This document shows, one piece after another, positions 22,260 through 32,799 of a stretch of DNA of 64,000 nt. Both the position numbers and the translations under genes were made by a program. The notes beneath the pieces were generated by a model that was not told where the DNA came from, made no database searches, and saw only the letters and a list, made by a program, of their open reading frames with translations. Within the stretch, counting starts at the first letter, position 1. Every line of letters begins with the position of its first letter. The stretch spans positions 853,582-917,581 of the forward strand of contig NW_004797314.1 in the NCBI RefSeq assembly GCF_000002075.1. Direction: 5' to 3'. Source of the DNA: Aplysia californica (taxonomy: Eukaryota > Mollusca > Gastropoda > Aplysiida > Aplysiidae).

Positions 22260-24510
22260 TCATAGCACATTTCCTTTTTATTTGCAGAAGACTGAATTGC
22301 AAAAGTGTAATGTGACCAGCAGACTTGACCCTAGGATCAGGAGCACAGATTTACCTTCCCAAGCCCATCAACATCCAATTGTGTAGAGAAGAGAACTGTT
22401 TGTCTTCATTCCTTTTAGTTTCAAGCAAACACTTGTTTGGTTGTTTTTTTCCTGTTGTTGTTGTTCTTGGTTTGTATTTGGCCTTCTTTGTTTATGACTC
22501 TGCTTATCCTGTGTTGGTTTCATAATCTTGTTCTTGTGGGTGGTTGCAGCGACTGGAACTGGTTGAATGAGTGCAGTGAAAGAATACTCTCGTGTGCGTT
22601 GTTTGCTGCGTGCATGCACTGGATTTAAGTTGGAAGGCAATGCACATATGCCCCAAGGATTTATTTGATTTGAAAGTGCGTTTCCAATATGACCCTGAAA
22701 TAAGCCACACAGCTTTTGATCGTAGTGAAGAACTCTGTGTAAGGCATTGGCACAATTTTTGCAGTCTATGGATGGAGGCCATTATGCCATTTATGGTTAG
22801 TCAGGTTTCTGGTTCTGGAGAAAAATAAATGAGAGAACAGGTAGCAGAAGAGGTTTTCATTATATAATATTTTTTTTTAAAGAGAAAGGAACAATCAGGT
22901 GGTGTAATGAAGTATCCTGTTCATTGATGATTTTACTTTTTCTTTTGATGTGGGATACCATGTGCAGGGGATCACTCATTGTGGCGGAAAGAGGAGCCAT
23001 TTAAAAAAATTGTGGCCTTGAAGTGAGATCAAATATGATATGATTTGGGGTTTTCTGTGTTTGTTTGGGTTTTTTTGGCGGCACAAGTTGTCAAGCATGT
23101 TTGAATTATTTTATTTTTAAAAATAGAAAGTTGACTGTCTATTATTCTTTTGACTGTAAACGGTTAAAGAACATTGTTTGTTTAGTGTTGAAGATGTGTG
23201 AAAAATTACATGCAGTGGTGTTTTAAGTTCTCCAACTTATTCTGATAAACTGTTATTATAATAGAAACCGTTTTATTGTTATATTTTCTTCTCGTTGGAA
23301 TGTCAGAAATTTGGAATTGAAGGCAATGCATTTTCTCGGCTTATGCCATTTTTCAGGTGCGGCATTCAGTTTCTAAAATAATTGTAAGGATTTCTCACTC
23401 CACAAGCTATGCATTTTGTGAGGACTTGCTGATGTCTTGTTAGATACAAAACTTTTTGTTTATAATTGTTGTAACATTTATTTTTTTTGTTCCAACGACA
23501 TGGTTGTACTGTGAACAGTACTACAGAAAAAAAAGGCTCATAGGTTATGGCCACAGTTAAGTGTACATTATTAATTGTCTGTTCAGTTGAATTCCCTGTG
23601 TAGTAGTAACTTTCTTACTCCCATAAGTTTGGAACAATGACATGTTGCTTGTTTTTGTTGTTTTTTCTTGCATCTGGTGATGCTCTAATAGGAGAAGTGA
23701 GTCTTTATGGTGTTGTTTTGAAAAGAATTATTGTCAATCATAGCTGTAGTGTTAAAGTTATGAAGGCGTCATTTCTCCCCCGCCATCTCCCTTTTATTAT
23801 GTTTTTTCTTTTCTTCTTTTTTTTTTGAGAAAGCTGTCAGAATTCCTGTTATCTTTGAGATTTGCTAACCCCTGAAAAGAAACTATGAACCCTAAGAAAG
23901 TATTGTTCACGAGGTGCTCATTTTGATTGAATTAGCAGAGATAAAATACATCAACCACATGCTGTTTAGTGTTTGATTTTGGAGTGAGGGAGGGTTTGTG
24001 AATGTATACTAACCAAGTATGTTACAGTGTGAAGTAAGTGCACTTTTATTTCAAGTGTGCTTTGAAACAAGTTGGAGCAATACCACTGTTCGTGTTTGAG
24101 TTTAAATGAGACAGGAAATATGATGATATTTTTCAGTTGTCATAACAATAGTCGGACTCTCTTTTGCTCCTCTTTATAGAACAATTTTGTGTTCAAGGCT
24201 GTCTTTAAAAAAAAAAGTCTTTGTTCAATTAAGTAACTGAGTATTTGTTCCAGTTTGCCAGACTATTTTTGTTTTCCCCCCACCCTCATAATGAATGTCT
24301 CTGCTTGGGCCAGGTGGTTGAAATGTGTAAAATACTTACGCGCTATTTTGAATTGTTTGCACATTTTATGTACCAATAAATCATTAACACAAATATTCAG
24401 TGTTCTTTAATTTCTTAACTTAATGTGTTGTTGGCATTGTATATTCATTTGTAGTTGTAAATGTTGGTCAAGCCTATTGGTAAAATAAATAAATTTTTTC
24501 AAGTGGTGTA
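22260..24510. other. Intergenic, no gene recognised
   Basis: AT-rich with homopolymer runs. Short open frames such as 22592-22828 have no recognisable domain. A possible polyadenylation motif AATAAA lies at about 24373. Confidence 0.45.
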
Positions 24511-24520
24511 TTGTAGGCTA

Positions 24521-24984
24521 CAGTGGAACATGTATAGCGGGACCTTACTGGAATCCCCCTTTTTTGTCAATGTCAACTCAATTGTGTTCGGGTTTATTGG
24601 GGCAAGGAAAGTCCTGAACTTCGATACAACGGGAGAGACCGAGCGAGCTCTAGCTGGGGGAGGGTGGTTGGGGTGGCTGTAGGTGAGCTCCAAACAGGCA
24701 GTCAGCGGTGCGGCGTTGTGATTGGCCAATCCTGTGATGAGTGAGAATAGTGAGATAGGGCAGGCGGCAGAGAGAGATGGTGCGAAGAGAAGCATTACTT
24801 GAGCCACTTCAAAAGTGATGTGACATAGCCTTGGGCCTAGGCTAGGCCAAAAAGACATTAAAAGAAGAGGAGAGCGTGACGTGTGTGTTTTTGGAAATTC
24901 ACCTTTGCATTCCTATTGCGGGAACTTGCCTACAGAGGGTTTTTTTGGGGGGACTAAAAGTCCCGCTATAGCTATGCTCTGCTG
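24521..24984. mobile_element. TA-flanked TIR element T4 (464 bp)
   Basis: The left end starts CAGTGGAACATGTATAGCGG and the right end is an approximate reverse complement (CCGCTATAGCTATGCTCTGC then TG). TA occurs on both sides. The CAGTGGA...TAtAgCG end style resembles pogo/Tigger-type elements. No coding capacity. Confidence 0.65.
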
Positions 24985-24999
24985 TATTTGTATGCTCAT

Positions 25000-25860
25000 G
25001 CAGAAATCGCTTGATTGTGCGAGATTTTCTGTGCCTCTAATTAGCTGGTTTTGAGCGAAATAGTGACCTTTGACTGTTATGGCTCCTCCATGTTGATCTA
25101 AATTATGTTGATCGGGACCAAAAAATCACTCAATCTGTCTCCGTTGTTTTATGCAAGAAAAATTCTGAAATTATGCAAACAGCCCAAAAATGTGAAATTA
25201 TGCGATTCTGTTCATTTTATCAAAGAATGATAAAGGAAAATAATCAGAAATTATGCAAAAAAGGATCAAATTTTGCTAAAATATGTGGGGTGCATAAAAC
25301 CACGGGGACAGCACAATCAGTGGATATTGTCCCAACAAGGTCGAAGATTGGAGTATGCACTTGAAGAAAAAAATATTTCAGTTGACTTTATTGAATAAGA
25401 TTTCACACATTTTAATTTTGTGATTTTATTTAGACGATATTTGTGTGTCACTCACAAGTGATATATATATATAACAGGATCCTTCTCTCTTTCAAGGCAT
25501 CCAAAGCTTTGTAGTTGCAAATGCATGTCTGAGGCTGAGGTCATAGCCTACCTGTCCTGTAGTACCTCCAAAACTTTCATTTAAGGTTCCTACTTCAGTA
25601 TAGTACACATAGTACATAGAGTAAAGAGAGTGGGCACATGGAGACACTGCAGTTCTGGACATTTGGCGGTGCAAAACAAAGTAGGCTTCTTGTATATCTT
25701 TTAATATTAATATTTTAAATGCCAAGAAGCGGGCAGTAGTAGGTGTATGGCTCAGCACCATCACAGATTAGGGAGACTTAACAGTTGCACACATAATCGA
25801 ACATACGAAGCTCTATTTCATGGATAGCTCGAACTCAAACAATATGCCTTTCCTCAACTG
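25000..25860. other. Intergenic, no gene recognised
   Basis: AT-rich. The stretch at about 25150-25310 (AAATTATGCAAACAGCCC, GTGCATAAAACCACGGGGAC) recurs at about 36045-36200 and is therefore a dispersed repeat. Confidence 0.45.
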
Positions 25861-25868
25861 AACTGCTA

Positions 25869-26630
25869 CAGTGGAACTCGGATTCAACGAGCTTGGATTA
25901 ACGAGAGATAGATTCCCCTTTTTTCTTCTTCTTTAAAATCAATAAAAATAACCCGGATTCAACGAGCACTTAAATCAACAAGCTCGGATTCAACGAGGTC
26001 GCTTCCGGAGCGAACTTTATCTATTCCCGGAAACCATCCATTCCACCTGCATTGTGTACTATTTTTCATTTAGCCGATTGCATGCGACCAATTAGCGGCC
26101 TTCTTTCACTCCAACACATGCGTTGTTGGCACACGCATGTGTCTACTCTAGCATGTGTCAGGGTCGGATGGGTGGCCTGCACACGTGTGACTGTGAGTGC
26201 GTGTCGGGGTGGGGGGGGGGACCAGCGGTCCAGGCATTGAACGCCGCAGATACAAAGGCGTCAGTCATTTTTCCCCCTCGGCAACTGATCATTAAATACA
26301 ATGATAAGCTAGTCTTGACGTAGATCTACGTAATGAATTGTGTGCTGATCTATGGAATCAAAAGTTGCCATATGCTAGGCTCTACACAGCAACACAACTT
26401 TTTGGTAAACCATCGAGATGACACAGGCGTGCATTTGAATGAATCAGTCTTTTTTTACACAGCTCATAGTATGCAGGCATTTCGGGCACTATATGTTACT
26501 TCTCTTTACACATTACTTGCTCAGTGCCTGTAATTATCTACACAAAATCTCATGTTTGCTATAACGAACACTCGGATTCAACGAGATTTTAGGTCAGGCC
26601 CGGCGACCTTGTTGAATCCGAGTTCCACTG
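25869..26630 (+). mobile_element. TA-flanked TIR element T1 (762 bp)
   Basis: The ends CAGTGGAACTCGGATTCAAC and GTTGAATCCGAGTTCCACTG are inverted repeats of about 23 bp. The motif CGGATTCAACGAG recurs several times inside each end. It is preceded by TA; the right flank is CATA, so the duplication is imperfect. It is probably a non-autonomous pogo/Tigger-like element. Confidence 0.75.
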
Positions 26631-27511
26631 CATATTATTTTCTATGTAAAAGTTTGTATTAGCAACACTTGTTTTCTGGATCACCCACACCAATGTGCCA
26701 ACAAGCAGCTCATCTCAAATATTCTTATCAAATTTTTTCTCACTCACAATTGTCTCAAATTTAAATGGACCATGATGGAAAACTACACACCCACCATGAT
26801 TAAGAGTGTCAGGTAGCATGCGCCCACTAGGCTCCCCCCCAACAGCGTGATTTACTTCACACACTCTGCTGGTATCGAGACACATCATGGCACATTATTA
26901 CTTACCTGTGTAGTGTGTGTTAGGCACTAGAACTTCCTTGAATCCTGTCCTGTGACAGTGGGTGGTGGGTGTGGTCCAAGACAGAGAGTGTGGTGTGGTG
27001 CTGGATAGGGATGTATGGTGTGTGAATTATAGAATAACCAGGACGGCTCGAATTTGTCGGAACCGGCCTTGATTGATGGTTCGAATAACATAAAGAAGAA
27101 TATAATATAAAACAGGACTGCGGGCACAGTTCGACGGATGGGTGATTTCGAATCTTCTTTCTGTGTTCAGCTTATCCGTGCTATACTGTACATACTTGTG
27201 TTTGTGTGCACGTGTGTGTATGTATGTGGTTGTTTGAACATGAAGGCATGGATCAGGAAATGATAACACAAGTGGGGTGGGTGGCAAGCTCTGGCCAGTG
27301 TTAGTCACGTCGCCATGACCATCTGACATAAGAGCCATTTAAAAAATTGTTTTTATTGTAAGTGTAAGGCTCAACTGCATTACTTTCTTTCTCTTGCTTC
27401 AGCACCGAACAACACGGCTCATACATTATCAATTCCTATCCTTTTATAAATATATACCGGGTTCTTTTCATGACGACAATCATTTTTTTTTTCCTACTCC
27501 TACTCCTGGAT

Positions 27512-27693
27512 GTGGGTGGTTGGCGGGCGCTCTGGTGTGGTTTGCTTCTTCTTTCCTATCAAATTCTATTGTCTTTATCTACCCTCCTTCTTTTTTGCGT
27601 TTGTTACTCTCTTGTAATGCCTCTAATCTTCTGGCGCTCATATGACCTTATGCAGTTGCGAGCGCTGTAAAACCTCTACTAATACTAAAAATA
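27512..27693 (+). mobile_element. SINE A, full copy with 12-bp TSD
   Basis: A complete 182-bp copy starting GTGGGTGGTTGGCGGGCGCT and ending in the hairpin tail and CTACTAATACTAAAAATA. The 12 bases CTACTCCTGGAT are present at both 27500-27511 and 27694-27705, a perfect target duplication. This fixes the ends and the direction of the family and shows it moves by retroposition. Confidence 0.9.
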
Positions 27694-27788
27694 CTACTCC
27701 TGGATCTATACCGTCACAGTAACTCAGAGATAAAGAGTTTACAAAAGGTGTCAACAAAGACATCAAACCAATAGCTTTCCGACCTTAA

Positions 27789-28026
27789 CGCTATCCGTAT
27801 GCCCTGGGGTTGTTTTGTACCCCCGGGTAGTATTCTTCTCACTTTAGAATACTTCTAGTAGAAAATCTCTTTGAAACTTTCAGTATTTCTCAAATAATCA
27901 TATTGACAGACTGCTATGTCAAGCGTACGGATCGGATTAACGAGTAAATTTCCTCATTGGAAAGTGGTGGCACAGAGTTCCCCACGTCGTATGGATACGA
28001 TAGTTAAACACGACGTACAGATAGGG
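27789..28026. mobile_element. TTAA MITE family P1, copy 1 (238 bp)
   Basis: Flanked by TTAA (27785 and 28027). The interior matches 59871-60108 in reverse orientation over its whole length, and 54292-54542. The ends resemble CCCTATCCGTACG. Confidence 0.8.
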
Positions 28027-28144
28027 TTAACAATAGCATGTAATGTTGTTGGCCTTCACTCACTGGTAATGTGCTGCGGTGAAGGACTTTTGAAAGCCAA
28101 GAAGGGTGGCCATTGTAGTGAACAGACTAGGTTACTTTATAGTA

Positions 28145-29264
28145 CACTGGAACTCGGATTCAACAAAGTCGTCAGGCCTGGTCTTCAGTTTCATTGAATT
28201 GCAGTGTTTGTTACAGCAAATATGAGGTTTTTATGCAGATATTTACTAGCACTGAGCAAGTGAGTAATGTATAATGTATTCAACTTTCTTGATCAAAAGT
28301 GCATGTAGTTGGGTTTCAAATTCAAACGAGAGGCAGTTTTGTTTCTTTGATACCAAAGAATTGCTGGAAAATTCTAGGAAAATACAGTGAACTCTACCAA
28401 GCAAACACTGTGCAAAAAGGCCGCTTTGTTCAAATGTATGTTAGTGTCATCTATCATCTATATGATGTATTTGCCAAACAAGTTATGTTGCTATCAGAGA
28501 TGCCACTTTTCCGCTTTTTTTCAGCAATTCCGGTATTTTGATCCTGATCCACTATTCCGTTATATTGAGATCGAGATAGAATCTATACTTGGGAAAAAAA
28601 CAAACAAACACACACACACACAACTTGCGCCAAATGTTCAAATAATGGAAAAACGAAGACTTTGCCATAAGTTCAAATAACGGGGAGAAAAAAACCCGGA
28701 AGATTTAGGTAAATCTCAGCAAGTCGGGAAAACATTCATATTATGTTAGCGAGACCATGGCGTGTGGATTTTCAGCTATTTTAAAAAAAAGATGAGTGGC
28801 ATCCCTGTGCTATGTAGAGCCTAGCAATAGCATACAGTGTTTAATTCCACAGTCCAGCACGCAATTCATTCTGTAGATCCATTTCAAGATTAGCTTATAT
28901 TTGTAATAATATTGAACAGTAGCTGCGGAAAAAAAAGTCATGGTGTCACATTTGTATATTAACATTTCATACCTGGCCCCTTTTTATCGCCTCCCCTCAG
29001 ACACACGCACACACAGTCACACGTGTGCTGGCCGCATATCCGACCCTGACACATGCTAAGACATGGGTGCGTGATAAACGTGTGTGTTTCTATGAAAGGA
29101 GGCCGCTGATTGGTTCAGCCTGCAAGCGACTTCGTTGCATCCAAGCTTTCTCATTTATGTGCTCGTTGAATCCAAGTTATTTTCATTGATTTTTAAGAGT
29201 AAAAAAAAGCAGGGAATCCAACTCCTTTAGTTAAATCCGAGTTTGTTGAAACTGAGTTCCACTG
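28145..29264 (-). mobile_element. TA-flanked TIR element T2 (1120 bp)
   Basis: A second, longer, inverted copy of element T1. It starts CACTGGAACTCGGATTCAAC and ends AACTGAGTTCCACTG, with TA on both sides. It shares T1's interior block (ACACATGCTAAG / CATATCCGACCCTGACAC) in reverse orientation. Confidence 0.75.
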
Positions 29265-29849
29265 TACAAGTTTGTGGGCGGTATTCAAGGACTTCATACA
29301 TTTCATCAACAAACAAATTTTTTACAGCACCAAACTAACAAAGATTAAAAAATAATGTAACAAAAACAACAACGTAGTACAAGTATATTCCATGTATCCA
29401 ATTTATTCTTTCTCACATTTTCCAAGTTCTTCCAATCAACAAAGAGAACATGAAAAAGCACATTTTAACTTCAACTCACCATGACGACATAGAAATCATA
29501 AATATACACTTTATACAAACAAAATGAAAAAATCAAGCTCTAGCTGGAATCCAACTTTCCTCGTTTTAACCTGAGAAAAAGAAAAGAGCAATGATTTTGG
29601 TCAGAAACTTTCTACATACTTATATTGCAAAGAAGTATTGCCATTACAAATTACAATGAGCAAAATCTTTATGTCACGGTACTCATATTCATTTTTTCCT
29701 CTCTCCCATTCTTCAAACATTTTCATTATAATTAACTAACGTATTATCTGTTCTCTGTAATCAAACAAAGAGGAAAAGAAAATGAAAAGGCGGAGGAGTA
29801 AGTGCATGAATGACCAAATGAGTTGGCCAGCAATTTTTAATACACTACT

Positions 29850-30125
29850 GATTATTCTGCGTTTAACACTTTGCCATCATATTTTGGGGAAAATCCAAAA
29901 AAACTGGGGGGTAAACATTGCCAATTGGCGAGATCAGGCGGCCATTCTCTTGCAAATTTCATCATTGAAACCAAGCAACTTCACCCCTTTCAATTGCAAA
30001 CATCTTGACTTCTAATTAAGATGGATATTTTTTTCATTGAAAGTAAAGCAAATAAATGAGCTTTCAGATAAAACCAATAACTCTACATGCCCCAAAATTG
30101 ACGAGAGCATGATTCCACCATGTCG
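29850..30125. mobile_element. MITE family X, partial copy
   Basis: Shares CCAATAACTCTACATGCCCC and AAATTGACGAGAGC with the right half of 19413-19847. The left end is not clearly preserved. Confidence 0.6.
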
Positions 30126-30469
30126 TGACAAAAATATATTATATAATATGCATTTCAAGATAGCAAAACCGAAGAAAGAGACATGAGGACTCACATACGT
30201 TGACTGCAGGTAAGAGAGGCATTACCAGTGTACTATTTACCTATGTTTATCACAAACATCGATATGCCTTATACTGTGTACAGGCCTAATGAAGCAAAGA
30301 TAGCGAATGTTTGTGTCGCATGACCTTTGGTTAGTCATGGCTTATTGTCTTAGTGAAGTTAGTTCACATAGCCCCTGCACATGAGCATGTGACCGCAAGT
30401 GGTGTGTTTCCTTCATGATGTCACTGGCATTGGGCTTTCTCACATCTCTTGATTAGCGCAAAGCACAGT

Positions 30470-30530
30470 GAGCGCGCTCATATGACCTTAGCAGTTGCGA
30501 GCGCCGTAAAACCTTATACTATACATACAA
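30470..30530 (+). repeat. SINE tail fragment
   Basis: Contains GCGCTCATATGACCTTAGCA and GCGAGCGCCGTAAAACC, the shared SINE 3' hairpin, without the SINE A body. Confidence 0.7.
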
Positions 30531-30721
30531 AGCACAGTGCAGTATGCCTTGTTGTCTTCAGTAGGCCTAAATGGGTTCATTTTATTTTCTGTAAATCTAA
30601 GAAGAACATTGAAAATATCTCCAATGCGCAGACCTTTTATTGTCAGTGGTAAACTTGCACTTGTCAAGGGAAAATCTTAGGAACAATCAGATAGTACATA
30701 AGTGACAAAAGCAATGTATTA

Positions 30722-31890
30722 CAGTGGAGTCCACTTATAACGAGTTCGGAAAAAACGAGAAGTCTGTTATAAAGACACTATTCTAAAACCCCGTTTTTTT
30801 CTCCTCTTTACCTTTGTAAATAAAATACTGCTATAGCGCTATCAGACAAACATGCGAGTCGGTTATAGCGGAATATTGCTGTTGCTGTTCACAGTGCTTA
30901 GTCCAATTATACATAATATAATGCAAAACCTCGCCCGTTGAGAAACTTGTTGATGATCTTGCGAAACTAAGAATGGGAGAGCCCATGTGCGTTAACAATG
31001 AAGGCCGGAGCGACCGAGTTGGGAGGTTTTGGCATGCGCACACAAGCAGAATGCAATGCGTGATAGGCCAGCGTAAGCCTACTTTAGATTATCAAGGCCT
31101 GCCATGCCTCTCACTTCTCCGATGCGGGGATGGAGAGGTCACAGCAATGTGATGGATGGAGCGAATGTGTGATGTGCGCAAGCAGACAGAATGCACCACA
31201 GGGTGGGGTGGGGTGGGGGAAAACACAGCGGGTGAGTTAGCCTAGAGCCCTTTCTTTCTGACCGCCAACGCCGAGCTGTCAGTCCACATCGCTAGATCTA
31301 GCGCTAGAGAAAGAAACCTGATTCGATTTTTGATCAAGTAATAATAATTGCATTTATATAGCGCATATCCATGCTCAAGAGCATGCTCTATGCGCTTTAC
31401 AACTATCATTACCCCAGCAGACCATCTGAGAACTAAGAACCCTCAGAAACATTCTCGGCTTCCGCTGAAGCATACAGTGCAAGCTGCGGATTTCACGCGC
31501 TCAAACACTATCAAACTGACAAGATCGTTCACTGTCTATAGAAGGGTATCCATTTCCACCTGGGTGAAGTGAGGAAAATTTGTGGAAAGTGCCTTTCCCA
31601 AGGACACAACGTCGGGCCCCTGACGGGATTCGAACCCGCGACCTTACGTTTGCGAGTCCGAGAGCCTAACCACTAGGCCACCGACGCCTAGTAAGACCCA
31701 GAGGTCATGTTGAAACAAAATCATCGTCAGGGGAGATAGCAAAAGGAAATAAACAGAACACCAAACTCATAGATTAGGTCTACTTCACAGTTTCCCTTGA
31801 ATGTATTACTGGATCCCTTATAGCGAGAATCCTGCTATAACGGACATTTTGCTCCGGTCCCCACCCTCTCGTTATAACAGGATTCCACTG
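30722..31890. mobile_element. TA-flanked TIR element T3 (1169 bp)
   Basis: Ends CAGTGGAGTCCACTTATAAC and GTTATAACAGGATTCCACTG are inverted repeats with about 20 of 23 positions matching, and TA duplications lie on both sides. A SINE D copy (31339-31688) is nested inside. It is pogo/Tigger-like by its ends; no transposase was seen. Confidence 0.75.
31339..31688 (-). mobile_element. tRNA-derived SINE D, nested in T3
   Basis: On the minus strand it starts with a tRNA-like head (GTGGCCTAGTGGTTAGGC then GGGTTCGAATCCCGTC). It ends with a hairpin tail, where GCGCAT pairs with ATGCGC, followed by ATATAAATGCAATTATTATT. The same tail recurs at about 44161, 47062 and 60728. Because it lies within T3, it was inserted after T3. 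Confidence 0.8.
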
Positions 31891-31899
31891 TATAATGGA

Positions 31900-32795
31900 G
31901 CTAAGCCCGTTTGTGGGGTCGGTATAACCTTTTAATACAGGTGCCCATAAAATCTACAAAAATATGATTCAGACAAGAATTGTCCCAAAGGGTTACGTGG
32001 TCATATTTTCAAAGTTCGGAAACTACTTTTTCAGTCTTCAGATTTGATGGTTTTTCCTGTAAATCGAAGCTCTCAGATGTTTTCACTCTGCCATTAGCCA
32101 TTTCATATTTTACTGGGGACTACTTCCGTTTCATATTGTGCTTTTTTGTGCGTGTGAGTAGTTCGCATGAACAGAAGTGCGGTTTGGCAGTGAAAGTTCG
32201 TGGTTCGGAGGTTCATGTAGACAACTCTTTCATTGTTCCGTACAACCCAACACTGTCTCTTAGATATCCAGTGCACATAAATGTTGAAATTGTCCACTCT
32301 GTTCAGGGCTTTCCTATCACTATATCACCGTTCGTAGAACGGGTCTGTGTCTAGTATATACATAATGCAAGTCAAAACTTTAGATGTAAGAAATGAGTAC
32401 GTATGATAGATACAAAGACCAGAAAACTATATATATATTTGGAAAGCTCTTTGATAAGGCTATAACACAGGCTGAAAAAAATTTACCATTTCGATATTTC
32501 TCCCTTAAAATCTGTCCGAAATCACGGAAACTGCCACAGAATTCGACGAAGCCATTTTCACTGACTTGCAGAGTCGCGGCCGGCGGCAGTTCTAAGTTAA
32601 ATAACGGAGCATCTTTTGTGTTCCTCTGGCTCAAAAACAGTTCTTATAGAGCAGCTACAAGCAGTAAAAGTCCTGGTGGCAAAATAAATGCTCATCACAT
32701 CAGCACTTGCCACTAATAGGGTTAAAAGAAAAAAAAGTACCATATTTGGGCTGAAAATAAAGTTCTTATTCTTAGAAAATAACTCTTAACTTAGT
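31900..32795. other. Downstream of CDK10, no gene recognised
   Basis: Contains CDK10 3' flank or 3' UTR on the minus strand. The open frame at 31980-32354 has no recognisable domain. Confidence 0.45.
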
Positions 32796-32799
32796 AAAC

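Noticed and set aside
22592-22828. Open frame with several Cys and Trp residues
   Set aside because: No family recognised, no splice context, and the neighbouring sequence is not coding.
31622-31688. Possible tRNA gene on the minus strand
   Set aside because: It is the head of SINE D, followed by the SINE body and hairpin tail, and lies inside element T3.
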